A stretch of 64,000 nucleotides of DNA, taken from the NCBI RefSeq assembly GCF_003576645.1, contig NC_044929.1:5185495-5249494 (forward strand). Direction: 5' to 3'. Of this stretch, positions 12,434 to 23,278 are shown one piece after another. The notes under the pieces are model-generated. The model was not told the origin of the DNA. It worked only from the letters and a program-made list of their open reading frames with translations, and searched no databases. The DNA is from Ipomoea triloba (lineage: Eukaryota > Streptophyta > Magnoliopsida > Solanales > Convolvulaceae). The translations under genes and the position numbers were made by a program. The stretch's first letter is position 1; every line of letters starts with the position of its first letter.

Positions 12434-13352
12434 TCATGAATATTAAAAACTTCTCTATATACATAGTCATGACAACACTTGAAAGTAACAAATTTTTGCA
12501 TATTATGACAACATTGAGGACATTTTATATTCTCGTGGACTCTGTCAGAATTAGATAGATATTCAAGAGCACAAGGGTAATGTTGTGGAGTACATGTGGA
12601 GCCAAACATCTCATGATGATGATCTTTGAATGCTTGGTCAAAGCCTTTGACTATTGCACTTTCCTTTCATTTCGCGTACTCATTCATGACCGCCAACATC
12701 TTATCTCCTAGGTCATATTCGACTATCTTGTTCCCTTTGCATAGCAAAACCCATCCATCAGTTTCATATGCTATCAAAAATTTTAGTCCTTTGACAATTT
12801 CGTCTCTCTCTTCATCACCATAAGTCTCATCTAAGAATTTGATCCTTGAAAAAAATATGCTTTGAAGATTCAGCCAAAAACAAAATCTTCCTTTAATTCT
12901 GTTGTCAAATGTCGCACAAATTCCACGAATTGCTGATGCTACTTTATTGTTGCTACCGACATAGGCCATTTTAATAGTCAATTGTGGGTTAAAACGAATT
13001 TCTGTCAATACCTTGGATGCAAATGTTTTAACCCATTTAATGTCCTTCCCTCCAATAAAAAAATATGTGCTCATTCGCATTAACCTATTCGCATTAACCT
13101 ATATAAATCATAATAAGTTGTTAGAGCAATAAAATAATAATAATAATCATCAGTAGTGTACCTAAAGTATATATATATACAGGAATATCATATAAATTGA
13201 TTATTTTATTTCTTGTTAAAAAAATCACTGGTAATCAAAGTTAAGGAAGCTAAGGAAACTTATTTCAAACTTTTCTTGGAATGGAAACAAGAAATAAGTT
13301 GGAATATAGCATAGAGAATCTGGACTTACCCATTCATTTGCCTGATTTGTAC
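12434..13352 (-). pseudogene. Sieve element occlusion (SEO) gene relic, last exon only
   Basis: The stretch corresponds to exon 8 and the end of exon 7 of the neighbouring SEO genes; exons 1-6 are gone. Exon 8 homology runs 13098-12434. It contains an in-frame TGA at 12669-12667 where both paralogues have Trp (AKWKESAI), then continues in frame through CPQCCHNMQKFVTFKC. At its 5' edge a 14-bp duplication (GTTAATGCGAATAG repeated) plus one extra T add exactly 15 bases, so the frame is retained. Exon 7 homology stops around 13341 and passes directly into sequence matching the region upstream of the other SEO genes. A deletion therefore removed about 4 kb. It is not expected to make protein. Confidence 0.85.
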
Positions 13353-13960
13353 TTTATCCTATAAAGAATGCAAAGTATAGATACTAAATATAATTAATAA
13401 GTATATATAATTTTTTACATCTAATATGATAATAAGAATAATAATATTTTACTTAGCCCTTCAAAAAGGAAAATAGTAAAATTAATAGGGTTTTAGAGAA
13501 AAATTAACAATATATATTAATTTGCACTTAATGCTCCAATCTTATGTATTGTCCACCATTTCACGTCATGGATTACATATTTCACTCCCAAGATAAGAAA
13601 ATAACAATGCATATATAATAAAAATTAAAGTAAATCAAGATAGTACACAAAATCATAGGAAACAAGATTTCTTTTGATTGCATGTGCGTGCAAAGCATTC
13701 CAAATGTAAAAGAAGAGTGAAAAGAGAATGTGGTAGTGTGGTACTGAGCTTGTATGTTACACATTTACTTTGCACCATAATTTGTTAAGAGTGAAAAAAG
13801 TAAGTGACAAAATTTAGAAAAAGAAAATTATTATTCTTGCTTACATTGCAATTTTTCAAACATAAAAGAGGAAAAAGGTGAATGTGTAAAACACATTTTT
13901 AAGTTATATATGTAGAAGTAAAATTCAAACAAAGAGATCAGACAAACATTGGTACCCCTT
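13353..13960. repeat. Duplicated SEO 5' flank (copy A)
   Basis: The segment is clearly similar to 32380-33060 and 40060-40660. Shared phrases include TGAATCAAGAAAGTG-like text, 'CAAGATTTCTTTTGATTGCA' and 'AAAGAAGAGTGAAAAGAGAA'. These three blocks mark the outer part of a segmental duplication unit that includes one SEO gene. No coding sequence is present. Confidence 0.7.
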
Positions 13961-14700
13961 CCAACACTTTAGAAGTGTGATTTGGGGTCAACCAAAGTTC
14001 TTACTTTTAGAATTGAAAATCTCGAACCAACAAGAGATTACCTAGCAAATGAAAAATCACACAAATCAATGAAAAAAATAACAAAAAGTAAGATAGCCTT
14101 AGGTTGCCTCCCAAGAACTGTCGCATTTAACGTCCTTGACTCAACGCAACTTACAACGACTAACCATCCATGAACACTTGGATGGGAACTAGTCCTTTGC
14201 CCCATTTACTCGCTCTTCAAGATACGACATCAAGTGTCGTGCATTCATGAACTCTTTAAAGCGCATAATCAGCATATCCTCCTCCTAAGTAGGCAATCAT
14301 TTACTTCTAAGAACATGTCATATTCTTCAAACTTCGTATTGCCTTCCTCTTTCCTCTCTTCTTCCTTCATCTTTTCTTCTTCTTCTTTGACTAACATTCT
14401 CTGTTCCTTCAACACTCTTTTTCCTCAACCTTCTCATTGTCTCTCCCTTTTTCACCACTCAGTTCTCGATCATCCCTATTCATTCAATCCTCAACCTCCT
14501 TTACTTCACCAACAACAACAATAAGCTAAGATGAAAAATAAATGGAAGCATTTGAAAGAAAAGTACATTGTAATTGAAATGAACACTTAGCTTTGATAAC
14601 AAAATCTTCAATCTCCAAGCAAATCTTCACAATTGTAAGTTAGAATCCCGCTAAAAATTCTTAGATTAAGGTGTAAAGTTGTCTAGAAATCCTGGGGACG
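13961..14700 (-). mobile_element. Gypsy/Ogre-like LTR retrotransposon remnant
   Basis: The wording near 14100-14150, 'GGTTGCCTCCCAAGAACTGT' followed by 'CGCATTTAACGTCCTTGACT', is familiar from the region just inside one LTR of plant Tat/Ogre-type gypsy elements, read in reverse. A C/T-rich serine-coding stretch follows at 14330-14460. The block interrupts the duplicated SEO flank, so it is an insertion. No LTR pair, primer site or pol domain was found, and assignment is by resemblance only. Confidence 0.35.
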
Positions 14701-14766
14701 AGAAGATTCTCTCTATAAAATCCTCCATAGATATTATTCACTCATAATTTTTGCAGCTAGCGAAAG

Positions 14767-14945
14767 CATGTGCTCCATCCAACTAATTAAAAGTCCATAG
14801 TTGGACTGCACATTTATGAATGTGCCGATTGACTTTGATCGGCTCCAACCTATGATCTTTTGTATGGCTCTGATACCAAATTGAATCATGTGCTCCATCC
14901 AACTAAAAGCATAAGCTCATAGTTGGACTGCACATTTATGAATGT
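14767..14945 (-). mobile_element. Candidate miniature TRIM-like LTR element
   Basis: Two direct copies of a roughly 55-bp segment, starting CATGTGCTCCATCCAACTA and ending GACTGCACATTTATGAATGT, occur at about 14767-14819 and 14887-14945. Next to the right copy, on the minus strand, is TGGTATCAGAGCC, the canonical tRNA-Met(i) primer-binding site. The order repeat, primer site, short interior, repeat is that of a very short terminal-repeat retrotransposon in miniature. It interrupts the duplicated SEO 3' flank (compare 34310-34360). It may instead be a truncated fragment of a longer copia element. Confidence 0.4.
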
Positions 14946-15074
14946 TTATATTATATTCATGTTAACAGCTAGGATTTCCGGCCTGTGATCATCCGTTCTC
15001 CCGCCCACCATAATTAGCAACCAATTCTAACTCGTATCAAATAATTCTCATTTCTCAGACCCATATATAAAAAA

Positions 15075-15847
15075 TGTAAGTGTACAAATGATACACGGTC
15101 CTTTGTTATTAGCTATATTATTTGTCAAAAATACACTTAGCCTTTATCTAGTTTTTATTAGTTTTTGGACCGTAAGCCAGTCTGTCCACCAGTGCTGATA
15201 GTGAAGCTGTGCCAGCGGACGCTGTCTCAGACAGCAAGGAATTAGTCCACCCATTTAAATTGTGTGGTTAACAGAATTTTAAGGGGTGTGGCTCTCTTTT
15301 ATTCAAGGAGTTTTTCAGATCTAAAATTGTGAAGGTTGTTAAAGGATGCTACACTATATAAAGGAAGGCATTTGAAGCTCTAAAACTCAGCTCTACACAT
15401 GATACAAGTTGAGAGCTTTCGCACGTGAATATTAAGAAGATCATTTGAAGATTTAATGAAGTTTTACCACTGTCTTTGAAGCTGTCGCTGTTACTGAGTC
15501 AAGATGAAGAATTGAAGAATTCTTGGCTTGCAGTTTTGTAAATTCAAAAGTAGATGTTGAAGGTTGTATGTTGGTGTTGAACCTTTGTACGTTTGGGTTG
15601 TATTCCAACTTGTGTAAACCTTGGTGCATCTAGTGGATTGGGCAAAAGCTGAGTAGCCCCGCAGATGTAGGAGTTATAGCTCCGAACTGCGTGATCAATT
15701 CCTGTGTCCGAGTTCTCTTTCTTTACTTGCGTTTTTATTTTTGTTTGTCTTTTAGTTTATCTAATCTGGACTAATACCTATAAAAACGTTAAACAATCCC
15801 TGAACCCGTAAAGTATTTTATTCAAGATCCACGAAGTTTTTTTTTCA
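15075..15847 (+). repeat. 5' LTR of the Copia-type element
   Basis: It starts TGTAAGTGTACAAATG and ends in an oligo-T tract followed by CA. It matches 25637-26413 nearly throughout. It includes a TATA-like ACACTATATAAAGG at about 15350, where transcription of the element probably begins. Confidence 0.92.
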
Positions 15848-15849
15848 AT

Positions 15850-15861
15850 TGGTATCAGAGC
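15850..15861 (+). other. Primer-binding site (tRNA-Met initiator)
   Basis: TGGTATCAGAGC lies two bases after the 5' LTR. This is the standard complement of the 3' end of plant initiator tRNA-Met, used by most Copia elements. Confidence 0.9.
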
Positions 15862-15998
15862 ACGAGGACTTAATCTATTAGTCTACCGATCTGGCAATCT
15901 CGTGTTTCTTGAACTCAATTCTTTGGTGTCTTTTTGGTGTTTTATTTTCGGTTCTTGCTGTTTTTTGTTCTGTCTCACCGTGTGTTGAGTGTTTCAGA

Positions 15999-17883
15999 AT
16001 GAATAAACCACCTCCCGAACTAAATGGTGACAACTATGCTTACTGAAAAGCACGTACAAGGATGCATATCAAAGCACATGGTGAACTTATTTGGAAAGCC
16101 GTTCTAACTGGTTGGGAACATCCCACAAAAGCGGGTGAAACAGAAAATGATTCCAAAGTGTTCAAACCAAAAGTTGAATGGGATGCAGCTGAAAGGACCT
16201 TTGTTGGATATAATAATAAAGCTTTAGATATAATATATTCACTAATGCATGAAAGCCAATTCACTTTAGTTGCAGGTTGTGACTCTGCAAAAGTCGCGTG
16301 GGAAATACTGGAAACTACCTATGAAGGCACTAACTCAGTAAGACAATCTAAGTTACAACCGGTTCAATCTGATTTTGAAGAATTACGAATGAACGAAAAC
16401 GAGGACATTGTGAGTTTCAATGAACGTGTTCAAGAACTTGCAAATCGAGCTGCTGTGCTAGGCGAGCCATTTCCCCAACAAAAATTGGTCAAGAAAGTCT
16501 TGCGTTCTCTACCACCGCGTTTTCGAATGAAAGTAACTGCTATCCAGGAAAACGCCGGTTGGGAAGACAAAACTCTTGCAGCATTGATGGGAAGCCTTAA
16601 AACCTACGAAATGGAGATCCTGACTGATGATACAAAGAAACAGAAGTCTGTTGCATTCAACGCTGAAGGACAAGATTTCGAATTACCTGATACAGATGAG
16701 CTTTCTGATGACCCTGTTGGTTTATTATCTAAACATTTTTCTAAAATTTTGAAACAGGTTAAGCAAAAGAATTACACACAAAATCCTAGGGTACAAAATC
16801 AGAAAGGGATCAACTCAAGTTGCTCAAAAGGTGTGGCAAAATCTGGAGTATCAACATCAAGATCATCTGGCTCACGTACTGTTAAATCTAAAGACAAAGC
16901 GAACAAGGGCATCCGATGCTATGAATGCGAAGGATTTGGACATGTTCAGGCCGAGTGTGCAACATACTTACGAAGAAAGAAGTCCATGACGACCCTAACC
17001 TGGAGCGATGATGAACCTGAATCAGAAGCTGCTGGGTCAGATGCTGACGAAATATCTAGGAATTTTGTGGCCTCACCTCAATAACTGATGCTGATCCTGA
17101 AGTAGAAGAGCATGCTGATTCAGACGGTGGAGAATACAATTCAGCTGAAGATCGCGAGTTACCTCCTATGTCTTATGAATTAGAATACAAAAAATTGTAC
17201 TCCAGATGGGAGGCGTTACTTAAAGTTCATCATTCTTTGTCTAGTAAAATTGGTGTATTAGAAGATGCTAAGATGGTGTACAAAAACCAAGCTTCTGAAA
17301 AAGAAATCCTACTGAAGGCTAGTCTTGAACGTGAGGAAAAGCTACAACAGGAGCTAGACACGCTCAAACGGCGAATCAAGATAATGGACACCACATCTAC
17401 ACTTGATGAAATACTGGATTCATGAAGACAAACTTCTACCAAATTTGAGCTTGGTTTCTCAGGTGGGAAGAACAAAGATACTGTTTTTGTGAAAAGTTCT
17501 GAACCAGTTCATAACACGCCAGAATCAAACCCAGCTCAACAATGCAATATGACAGCATCTGAACCAGTGTTTGACATGCCTAAATCAAGCTCAGCTTCGC
17601 AACGCTGTGTTACAGAATCTGGATCATATCGTGCTTTTCCAAATCCAGTACATCTAGACGAGGCTATGGTAATGTATGGTATCCAAACTTTCATCGCATG
17701 AGATATAACCCTGTCTGTCATTATTGCAGGATGCGCGGGCACACCAGACCTGAATGCTACTATTTCTATAAGGATCAAAGGGTTGAGAAATACATTCACA
17801 AGCGCATTGCACCATTTGTAAAACAAGTTTGGGTCAGGAAAGCGGATTTTATAACCCAGAAAATGCCAAATGCACCGCAATAG
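15999..17883 (+). pseudogene. Copia gag remnant with two zinc-knuckle regions
   Basis: The reading frame begins MNKPPPELNGDNYAY and is stopped by TGA at 16044, where family members have Trp (YAYWKARM). It then runs open to 17084 as a UBN2-type gag with AVLTGWEHP and a classic CCHC knuckle (CYECEGFGHVQAEC). A frameshift near 17081, an in-frame TGA at 17423-17425 and another frameshift near 17665 interrupt the C-terminal coiled-coil part. A second knuckle, CHYCRMRGHTRPEC, and the KQVWVRK segment follow at 17716-17850. This layout is that of SIRE/Maximus gag just ahead of protease. The frame ends at 17883 and no pol follows. It cannot make full-length Gag without help. Confidence 0.85.
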
Positions 17884-18449
17884 AAAAGTGGTACCTTCTA
17901 AATTCATTCTTTAGTTGGTATTTTCTCAATACCTGTATTATGTTTTTTTTTTTGTGTGCTTTTACCCGCTGCTTTATCCTCTGTTTTACCTGCTTCTGTG
18001 TTATCTGCTGATTCGGTAGTAGCTACTGGCTCTGTTTCTATCTCGTTCCAGTATGCTCTGTTTCTGGCTCTATTACTCCCTCTATTTTAGGAAGGTTTAG
18101 GCCCGAGCAAGTCACAATTCCTGATGCTTCTACGTTCAATATATGTGATATTGCATTATATGTTGACTTGCCTGCTGCATTCGGTGTCTCAAAATCTAAT
18201 GATTCTGTTCCGGTCACTGTTACAACATGTCCTTTATCTATGTCTGAGTCAGTCACTTTTCCAGCTTCTTCTGGTCCAGTTCCGGTGTCTGCCAGCACTA
18301 CCGAATTACTATCTGTTTTAATAGCAATGTTACCTGTTTCTTGCTCTGGTTTGTCTGTGTTTGTGCTTCTTATCAGGTGTTTTTTGAACAAGCTCTTCAA
18401 AAAACATAAGACACATGTTGCTTCTTTAAGAAAAGAAGAAAGACAAAGT
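17884..18449. other. T/C-rich low-complexity spacer inside the retrotransposon
   Basis: This is where pol would be expected. The plus strand is rich in 'CTGTTTCTGG', 'GTCTGTGTTT' and similar words, giving meaningless open frames on both strands (for example 18038-18400). No protease, integrase or polymerase motif is visible. Confidence 0.6.
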
Positions 18450-18948
18450 TAGCTATGACTACTCCAGCACCTCGCATAACTTTATAAAAGGGCTCCCAAT
18501 TCTATTGATGTGTCACCAGTCCTGTTGCCGATCCTGCTGCGCCTAGTAAAAACTCCAAAGTTGATATTTCAAGTCTATATTGCGATATCCGAAGCTGATA
18601 GATTTATAGTAAGCTCATAGTCAAAGAAGATTGCTGCTCTAGAAGGATATTGATCCAGATGGCATTATGAAGCATTGCAACATCATCCCTCTACTCAAAG
18701 ACCAGGATCTACTCCAAACTGTTCAAAACATTAGTTCCTATTCAGAATGGCTGATTGTCAAGTTCTACGTAAATCTGTCTCCTGATACAGATGCTCAAAG
18801 TTCTCCTCTGTTTCACAAGGCAGTTGTTCGTGGCCGATGGTATGAATCTAGTTCTGACTTAATCAACCGTGCTGACCTAGAAGAAGAATGTGAGCCGAGC
18901 CTAGATTCACTTGTTGCTGCTCTGTCTCACAATCAGCTCATGGCCTGA
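18450..18948 (+). pseudogene. 'Putative plant transposon protein' ORF, 5' part (degraded)
   Basis: The frame around 18667-18948 contains SEWLIVKFYVNLSPDT and SPLFHKAVVRGRWYE. These match the core of a poorly understood domain often carried by plant non-autonomous LTR elements (YxNL...VRGRxxxFS). Stops occur at about 18480-18600 before this segment. A separate open frame at 24855-25253 may be the distal part of the same ORF, displaced by the hAT insertion at 19436-24312. Its function in the element is unknown. Confidence 0.5.
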
Positions 18949-20143
18949 CCTAAGGGTGATGTGTCCTCACAAGTGGTGACTACTATCTAGTTACCTTCGT
19001 TTTGGTTTGCTCTCATATTCTATTTTATGTCTTGTTTTTTTTGCTCATTTGAATGTGCCTAAGATGATCTTTTTGATGTGCGTATCTCTATCTATTTTAT
19101 AAACTGTTCTTGTGACTGCTTTATATGTCTCTGAACATGTTTTTGTCTGATTCTGTGGTTTCCTCTATATTTATATCTGGTTCAGTGTTAACCTTTCCTG
19201 TTTCTATTTCTTCTTGCCAATCTGAAGTGTGATCTGAGTTTGAAATTGCTTGTCTTCTATACTTGTTGGTCCGGTCATGACTGTATTTGATATTCTTTGT
19301 GTGCTTTTGTGTTATGTGTTATGAATATGTGCTTTTAATGTGCTTTACCTGATTGTATCTGCTTTAACTGAATGTATCTGCTTTTTGGTTGCTTTGTCTG
19401 TTCCAACTTGACTTTTATTGTTTTTCGCGTCTACTTAGGGCTGAGCAAAACCCGAAAAAACTGACAAACCCGACCGAACCGCCGGCCGAATAGCAACTGC
19501 CGAACCGGGCCGAACCCGAACATTCAAAACCAAACCGATCGTCTGAAACGACGTCGGTTAAGTGGCTGCGGGTTGGGGGGTCCAAAATTGCATCCGAACC
19601 GTCCGATTACCCGATCAAATCTAGGGTTAGATATGCTATGTATTATACGACGTCGTTTGGTGTTGTAGTATATATATCCTTAGATAGGGCTTGAGGCTTC
19701 CGTAACTCCTCATTTGCGCAGTCGCGACTCATCCTAGGGTTTTCAGACCTCTCTGATTTCTCTCATTTCTCTCATTTCTCTGAGTTCTCTGAGAACTTCT
19801 CTCACTCTCTCAGACCTCAGTCGCGAATCACGATCCCTCTCTGTTCTCGTTCTCGACTTCTCTAAATCTCTAAGAGTTTGAGACTCTGAGTTCTCTCGTT
19901 CTCCGTCAGTCTGTTGGTGACTTCCACAGTTCCACCCGGTGGCCGTTGGTGACTTGGTTGAGTGGTTCTGTTCGAGTTCGACTGGTGGAAGCCCGACGCC
20001 CTACTGGTGCCTGTCGGAGACCGTTCGGCTGTTTCATCTGGTGATATCTGTGCTAGAAGCCCTTGTTCTCTGGGGTATTTGTGAGAAAGGAAGTAGGTAT
20101 TCAAACCCTAGTTTAATAACTTTGATAGTTTGATCTGTTAGGC

Positions 20144-20374
20144 TGTTAGCGATTATGTGATATTCTGGATTTCTGGTGGGAGCACTGACTCGTTGCATTA
20201 CTTGCAATCTTGCATACTTGTTAGCGATTTTGTGATATTCTATTATTCTGTGAATCTGTGATATTCTGGTGGGAGCACTGACTCGTCGCATACTTGTTAG
20301 TTGTTAGCGATTTTGTGATATTCTATTATTTTGTGAATCTGTGATATTCTGGTGGGAGCACTGACTCGTTTCAT
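20144..20374. repeat. Imperfect tandem repeats in the hAT 5' untranslated region
   Basis: Three copies of a unit containing TTAGCGATT, GTGATATTCT and 'GGTGGGAGCACTGACTCGT' occur, with GTGATATTCTATTATT inserted in the second and third copies. They lie between the terminal repeat and the transposase start and may influence its expression. Confidence 0.75.
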
Positions 20375-20861
20375 GTTTCTTTCAAACCCTAGTTGAATAA
20401 AATAGATTTGGAATTTTAACAATTTACAAACCCTAGTTTGATAACTTAATCAGTTATCATATACTGGTGGTCAAGTGGAAGCCCTATTTATAGAAATCCT
20501 GATAATGATGGACTAGGAATTGGGAAACAATTGCTGTATATTAATATTACAGTCTCCCAATCTGAAATTGAAATTTCAAAATTGAAACCCTGAATCTGGA
20601 TTTCTTTGTCTAGTACTCTAGAGTCTAGACTCTAGTCAAGTTTATGGATGTATGCCCTTAAATGTATTCTCAATAAATTTCCTAATAAAATAATTGTGTT
20701 CTTGGAAAATGATGACACAAAATGTGTCTGATTCTAGAACTTTATGTGTAATTGTATGGCTGACTGAGACACTGAGTGACTGTCTGTCACTCTGGCTCTG
20801 TCCATTATTATTTGTGATTGAATCCCAATACTGTCTGTACTAATACTTAGCCATATTTTAG

Positions 20862-23278
20862 ATGGATAATATCAGTACTCCTGGTAGTCAACCACCCAAT
20901 TCTTCAATTGTGGAACCTACAGTGGTGGAAGCCCAAACTGTTGAGGCTAATAATCAACAGAATGAGCAACCTCCTGCTGCAGTTTCTGGGAAGAAGAGGA
21001 AAGAGGTTGAGTCCAGATCCAGAGTATGGGATCATTTTGTGAGAATAAAAGACAATAACAATATTACTATACAAGCAAAGTGTGTTTATCGTGCAAAAGT
21101 GTACAAGTGTGAGTCCAAGAGACATGGTACATCTTCCTTAATAGCCCATATGCTAAGCTGTTTGAAAAACCCTCACTCCAAGGATACTAGGCAGTCCCTT
21201 TTAACCTTTCAAGCAGTTAATACCTCTGAGTCATCTGAAACTACTGTGGGAGAAATTGGGTGCTGGGTATTTAACCAAGACTTAATTAGGAGGGCCTTGG
21301 TTAAAATGATAATCATAGATGAACTGCCTTTTAGATTTGTTGAGGGTTTAGGTTTCAGGATGTTCATTGCTGTTGCTTGCCCTAGGTTTATAGTTCCATC
21401 TAGATGGACTATAAGTAGGGACATCCTAGTGGTCTATGAAGAGGAGAGACTGAAATTGAAGGCTTTTTTAAGGGAAACCAGTCATAGGGTTAGCATTACC
21501 ACTGATTCTTGGACATCAATTCAAAGGATTAACTACATGGTTGTGACTGCCCATTTCATTGATCAAAGGATTAACTACATGGTTGTGACTGCCCATTTCA
21601 TTGATTAAAGGATTAACTACATGGTTGTGACTGCCCATTTCATTGATTCAGAGTGGAACTACATGGTTGTGACTGCCCATTTCATTGATTCAGAGTGGAA
21701 GCTGCATAAAAAAATCATAGCCTTTGTCCCTGTTACCTCTCACAAAGGTAAAAAAATCATAGCCTTTGTCCCTGTTACCTCTCACAAAGGGGAGTATCTT
21801 GCAAAAGCCCTAGAAACATGTTTGCTGGAGTGGGGGCTTAGGAATATTTTTAGTGTTACTGTGGATAATGCCTCGTCTAATGACACTGCTATGGGGTTTC
21901 TTAAGAAAAAAATAGTGTCTTGGGGTACATCAACTGTGAAGGCTAAGTATATTCACATGAGATGCATTGCCCATATCCTTAACTTGGTTGTTCAAGATGG
22001 CTTGAAGGAGTGTGATAGTTCTGTGAAAAAAGTTAGGGAGGTTGTTAGATATGTTAGGAATTCACCTGCCAGGCTAAGGAAGTTCAGGGACTTGGCTGAT
22101 TTGTTAGGAATTGAGCAAAGGTCTTCTTTGTGTCTAGATGTTCCAACCAGATGGAACTCTACATATTTGATGTTACAATCTGCTTTGACTTATCAGAAAG
22201 TCTTTGAATCTTGTGAAGAGTCTGATAGTTCTTTCAAATCTGACTTGGGTGATTCTGTGCCTAATTTTATGGACTGGGAGTCTGTGAGCAGTTTGGTGGA
22301 GTTGTTGAAATGTTTTTATGATATGACAATCAGAATTTCTGGATCTTTATATGTGACAGCTAACACATTTTTCAGTGAGATTTCTGATTTGTATTGTATT
22401 TTAAATGGAATGGTGGAAGCTGGTGGGGCAGTGAGCTTAATGGGGAGAAATATGAAAGCAAAATTTGAGAAGTATTGGGGTGATATAGACAAGATGAATC
22501 TTATGATTTTCTTTGCAAACATTCTAGACCCCAGGGATAAATTAGAGTATATGCCTACTCAAATTAATCATATGTATGGTGAGGAGAAAGGTAAACCATA
22601 CTATGATAAAGTGCTTGCTGGTTTGAATGAGTTATTTGATGATTATTCTGTTCCTGCCACTTCTTCTGTTTCTGGTTCTTCTGTGTCTGCTGCTGTTGGT
22701 AGTGCTTCTTCTGTGAGTTCTATGACTTCTGTCAGTTCTGTGTCTGTTGGAAGGCCACAACATTTACTCAAGTCCCAAATTAAAAAACAAAGATTGGAAT
22801 CTGGGAGTAAGAAAAAAACTGAACTGGATATCTACTTGAGTGAGGCAATAGTTGAGGAGGAAAACTCCTTTGATATTCTGAGATGGTGGAAGATTAATGC
22901 TGAGAGGTTTCCCATCCTTTCTAAGCTTGCTAGGGATGTTCTAGCTATTCCAATCTCAACTGTTGCCTCTGAGTTTGCCTTCAGTACATCTGGGAGAGTA
23001 TTGGATCCTTTTAGGAGTTCATTAACTCCAAAAATTGTGGAAGCTTTGGTGTGTACCCAGGATTGGCTTAGACTGCCCAATACTCCTCTATGTATTGAGG
23101 AAAATCTTGAAGAACTGGAGAGGTTTGAAAAAGGTAATTGTTTTACACTTAATTTCTTTTTGTTGTTTTACAGTTTTATATTCATATTTTTCATTTAATA
23201 ATTTACATTTCTTATTTTGCAGAGTTAGTTGATGGTGGAAGTGGAAGGAACTTTGATCCTACACTGGCTACAATTCCT
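20862..23278 (+). pseudogene. hAT transposase (Ac-like), interrupted by one stop
   Basis: The protein starts MDNISTPGSQPPNSS. It has a BED-like zinc finger around residues 50-90 in which the second cysteine is replaced (CVYR instead of CVYC). The RNase-H-fold core shows TTDSWTS and VDNASSND, which carry the two Asp of the DDE triad, and the RCIAHILNL C/H motif. The C-terminal hATC dimerisation domain includes SEFAFSTSGRV. Around 21521-21692 a 42-45 bp segment is repeated four times, and a CAA-to-TAA change in the third copy creates the stop at 21606-21608. A second 42-bp duplication follows at 21709-21792. A small intron is likely at 23134-23222. Full-length protein is not expected unless the stop is read through. 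Confidence 0.85.

Noticed and set aside
14234..14524. 96-codon serine-rich open frame
   Set aside because: It sits in a pyrimidine-rich part of a retroelement remnant and shows no protein similarity.
18038..18400. 120-codon minus-strand open frame in the retrotransposon
   Set aside because: It lies in a low-complexity T/C-rich spacer and mirrors an equally open plus-strand frame, with no recognised domain.
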